Source: Pyramidobacter piscolens (GTDB lineage: Bacteria > Synergistota > Synergistia > Synergistales > Dethiosulfovibrionaceae). From it: a stretch of 23,596 nucleotides of DNA. Position numbers and translations under genes: made by a program. Of the stretch, positions 22,604 to 23,596 are shown one piece after another. The stretch lies in NCBI GenBank assembly GCA_004558205.1, contig SFDM01000044.1:1-23596 (forward strand), read 5' to 3'. The notes under the pieces are model-generated. The model ran no database searches. It was not told the origin of the DNA and saw only the letters and a program-made list of their open reading frames with translations. Position 1 is the stretch's first letter, and each line of letters opens with the position of its first letter.

Positions 22604-22632
22604 AGAATAAACGGATCGGCTCTCTTCGTCAA
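22604..22632 (-). promoter_or_regulatory. Promoter of the dgkA-like gene
   Basis: On the minus strand TTGACG (22627-22632) and TATTCT (22604-22609) stand 17 bases apart, 50 bases before the start codon. Both hexamers are near consensus. Confidence 0.6.
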
Positions 22633-22676
22633 GTCGGTAATTTTCATGAAATGAGGGAAGCCTCCTGGACTCTGAC

Positions 22677-22743
22677 AAAAAGCGCCGCCTTGTCAAACGC
22701 GGTTTTTGGCTGTCCTGTCCTGCTGGGCGGCGGGCGCTTTTTT
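22677..22743. terminator. Terminator-like hairpin between two divergent promoters
   Basis: AAAAAGCGCCGCC pairs with GGCGGCG-GG-CGCTTTTTT around a loop of about 35 bases, with a short bulge, and has A- and T-runs on both ends. The stretch 22557-22904 has no gene; this hairpin lies between the divergent dgkA and acetyltransferase promoters and ends no known transcript. Confidence 0.5.
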
Positions 22744-22795
22744 CGTTTCTATGGCCGATAAGAATTTATTTTGCATAAGGCGGTTAAAAATAAAG

Positions 22796-22823
22796 TTTAT
22801 TGCGCCGGAATTCGTGATATGAT
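22796..22823 (+). promoter_or_regulatory. Promoter of the acetyltransferase gene
   Basis: TGATATGAT is an extended -10 (TATGAT at 22818-22823), with TTTATT 16 bases upstream. The start codon follows about 75 bases after the expected transcription start. Confidence 0.5.
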
Positions 22824-22904
22824 GGCAATCGTGAGAAGATTTCATGTTTTTCGCCGAAGGACAGCCGCGTCAAACATCTGTTTTATGAAAGGAAAGGGAC
22901 CACC

Positions 22905-23501
22905 ATGAGCTGGAAAATTATCAGATTTGCCAAAGAAGAGGAGGCCGCTGGGATTTTGTCGGTCTATGAGCCCTATGTCAGGGAGACGGCGATCACCTTC
23001 GAGTGCGAAACGCCGTCTCTTGACGAGTTTCGGGAGCGAATCAGGGAAATTTCGCGCGACTATCCCTACCTGGTCTGCCTGATGGACGGCCGGATCGCCG
23101 GTTACGCCTATGCGCACCGGCAGATGGAGCGCCAGGCCTATCAATGGAACGCCGAGCTGTCCGTCTATATCGCGAAAGACTGTCTGCGCTGCGGCATAGG
23201 CAAGGCGCTTTACGGTGTGCTGACGGACATCCTGCGCCTGCAGAACGTCCGCAACCTCTACGGAGGCGTGACCTCGCCGAACGCGAACAGTGAAAAGCTC
23301 CACGAGAGCATGGGCTTCAAGAGACTGGGCGTCTATCATGCCACGGGGTATAAATGCGGCGCCTGGCACGACGTGGCCTGGTTCGAAAAGCGGATCGGCG
23401 ACAGCGCCGCCCACCCCGCCCCCTTCAAGTCCATCAGGGAAATAGACAAAACCCGCCTGGACGAGATCCTTTCGTACCATACCAGGAGCCTTAACGCCTA
23501 A
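22905..23501 (+). CDS. GNAT-family N-acetyltransferase, PAT/MddA-like
   Basis: This 198-residue cytoplasmic enzyme follows the phosphinothricin acetyltransferase plan: YEPYVRETAITFECETPS near residue 20, a VCLMDGRIAGYAYA strand, the acetyl-CoA loop LRCGIGKALYG, NANSEKLHESMGFKRLGVYHATGYKCG, and the closing WHDVAWFEKRI. Relatives acetylate phosphinothricin, methionine sulfoximine or methionine sulfone, probably as detoxification of amino-acid analogues. It carries about 25 extra residues at the C terminus compared with the usual 170-180. AAGGAAAGGG precedes the start. The exact substrate cannot be read from the sequence. Confidence 0.9.
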   Translation: MSWKIIRFAKEEEAAGILSVYEPYVRETAITFECETPSLDEFRERIREISRDYPYLVCLMDGRIAGYAYAHRQMERQAYQWNAELSVYIAKDCLRCGIGKALYGVLTDILRLQNVRNLYGGVTSPNANSEKLHESMGFKRLGVYHATGYKCGAWHDVAWFEKRIGDSAAHPAPFKSIREIDKTRLDEILSYHTRSLNA

Positions 23502-23559
23502 ATTGCGGTTTACCGGCGTCACTCGCTAAACGTCCCAGCTGCTCGAACCCTTCCCCGGC

Positions 23560-23596
23560 CCAATCCTCAACGTACTAAAAGTACGCCTCCGGTTGG
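23560..23596. repeat. Palindromic intergenic element cut by the window end
   Basis: CGTACT, three A residues and AGTACG form a perfect inverted repeat (23571-23585). The outer CCAA (23560-23563) and TTGG (23593-23596) also pair, with imperfect pairing between. The symmetry suggests the element continues past the end. It lies 58 bases after the acetyltransferase gene; no T-run is visible. Confidence 0.45.

Noticed and set aside
1..23596. CRISPR arrays, tRNA or rRNA genes
   Set aside because: No regularly spaced direct repeats and no tRNA- or rRNA-like sequence were recognised on either strand by eye.

Overview
The window looks like a piece of chromosome from an amino-acid-fermenting anaerobe of the Synergistota type (Pyramidobacter, Jonquetella or Cloacibacillus relatives). 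This placement is an inference from moderately high GC, an OrtA/OrtB thiolase pair of the ornithine fermentation pathway, a complete Liv-type amino-acid ABC transporter, an NhaC-family antiporter and a TrmD with an extra C-terminal methyltransferase domain. No rRNA gene, tRNA gene, CRISPR array, transposase or phage gene was seen.

Layout. (1) 1-4345: an XRE-cupin regulator on the minus strand diverges from an NhaC-family transporter followed by ortA and ortB. A palindrome covers the -10 of the transporter promoter, and three hairpins separate the transporter from ortA. (2) 4346-5023: a gene-free stretch with a dispersed repeat, three intrinsic terminators and room for a small RNA. (3) 5024-9492, minus strand: a translation and protein-export operon ylxM-ffh-rpsP-khpA-rimM-trmD-rplS, read from an almost ideal sigma70 promoter and closed by a bidirectional terminator. 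(4) 9785-11453, plus strand: a LUD-domain protein one base ahead of an asparaginase-fold protein that has lost most catalytic residues. (5) 11454-14469: a LysR regulator diverging from an XRE regulator/ImmA-type peptidase pair, a broken secreted-protein gene, a perfect 36-bp inverted repeat, a candidate structured RNA and a second copy of the dispersed repeat.

(6) 14470-19127, minus strand: a branched-chain (or related) amino-acid ABC transporter in the order binding protein, LivH, LivM, LivG, LivF, with a hairpin after the binding-protein gene. (7) 19280-22556, minus strand: three singly transcribed genes for a Na/Pi cotransporter with PhoU-like tail, a Bmp-type lipoprotein-like binding protein, and a small diacylglycerol/undecaprenol kinase, each with a recognisable promoter. 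(8) 22905-23501: a PAT-like GNAT acetyltransferase; the window ends inside another palindromic intergenic element.

Taken together, the accessory genes point to peptide and amino-acid catabolism: uptake by Liv and possibly NhaC and Bmp proteins, thiolytic cleavage of 2-amino-4-oxopentanoate by OrtAB to acetyl-CoA and alanine, and local regulators next to the catabolic genes. The least explained items are the inactive-looking asparaginase homologue paired with a LUD protein, and the structured intergenic elements around 4.4-4.9, 11.5 and 14.1-14.4 kb.
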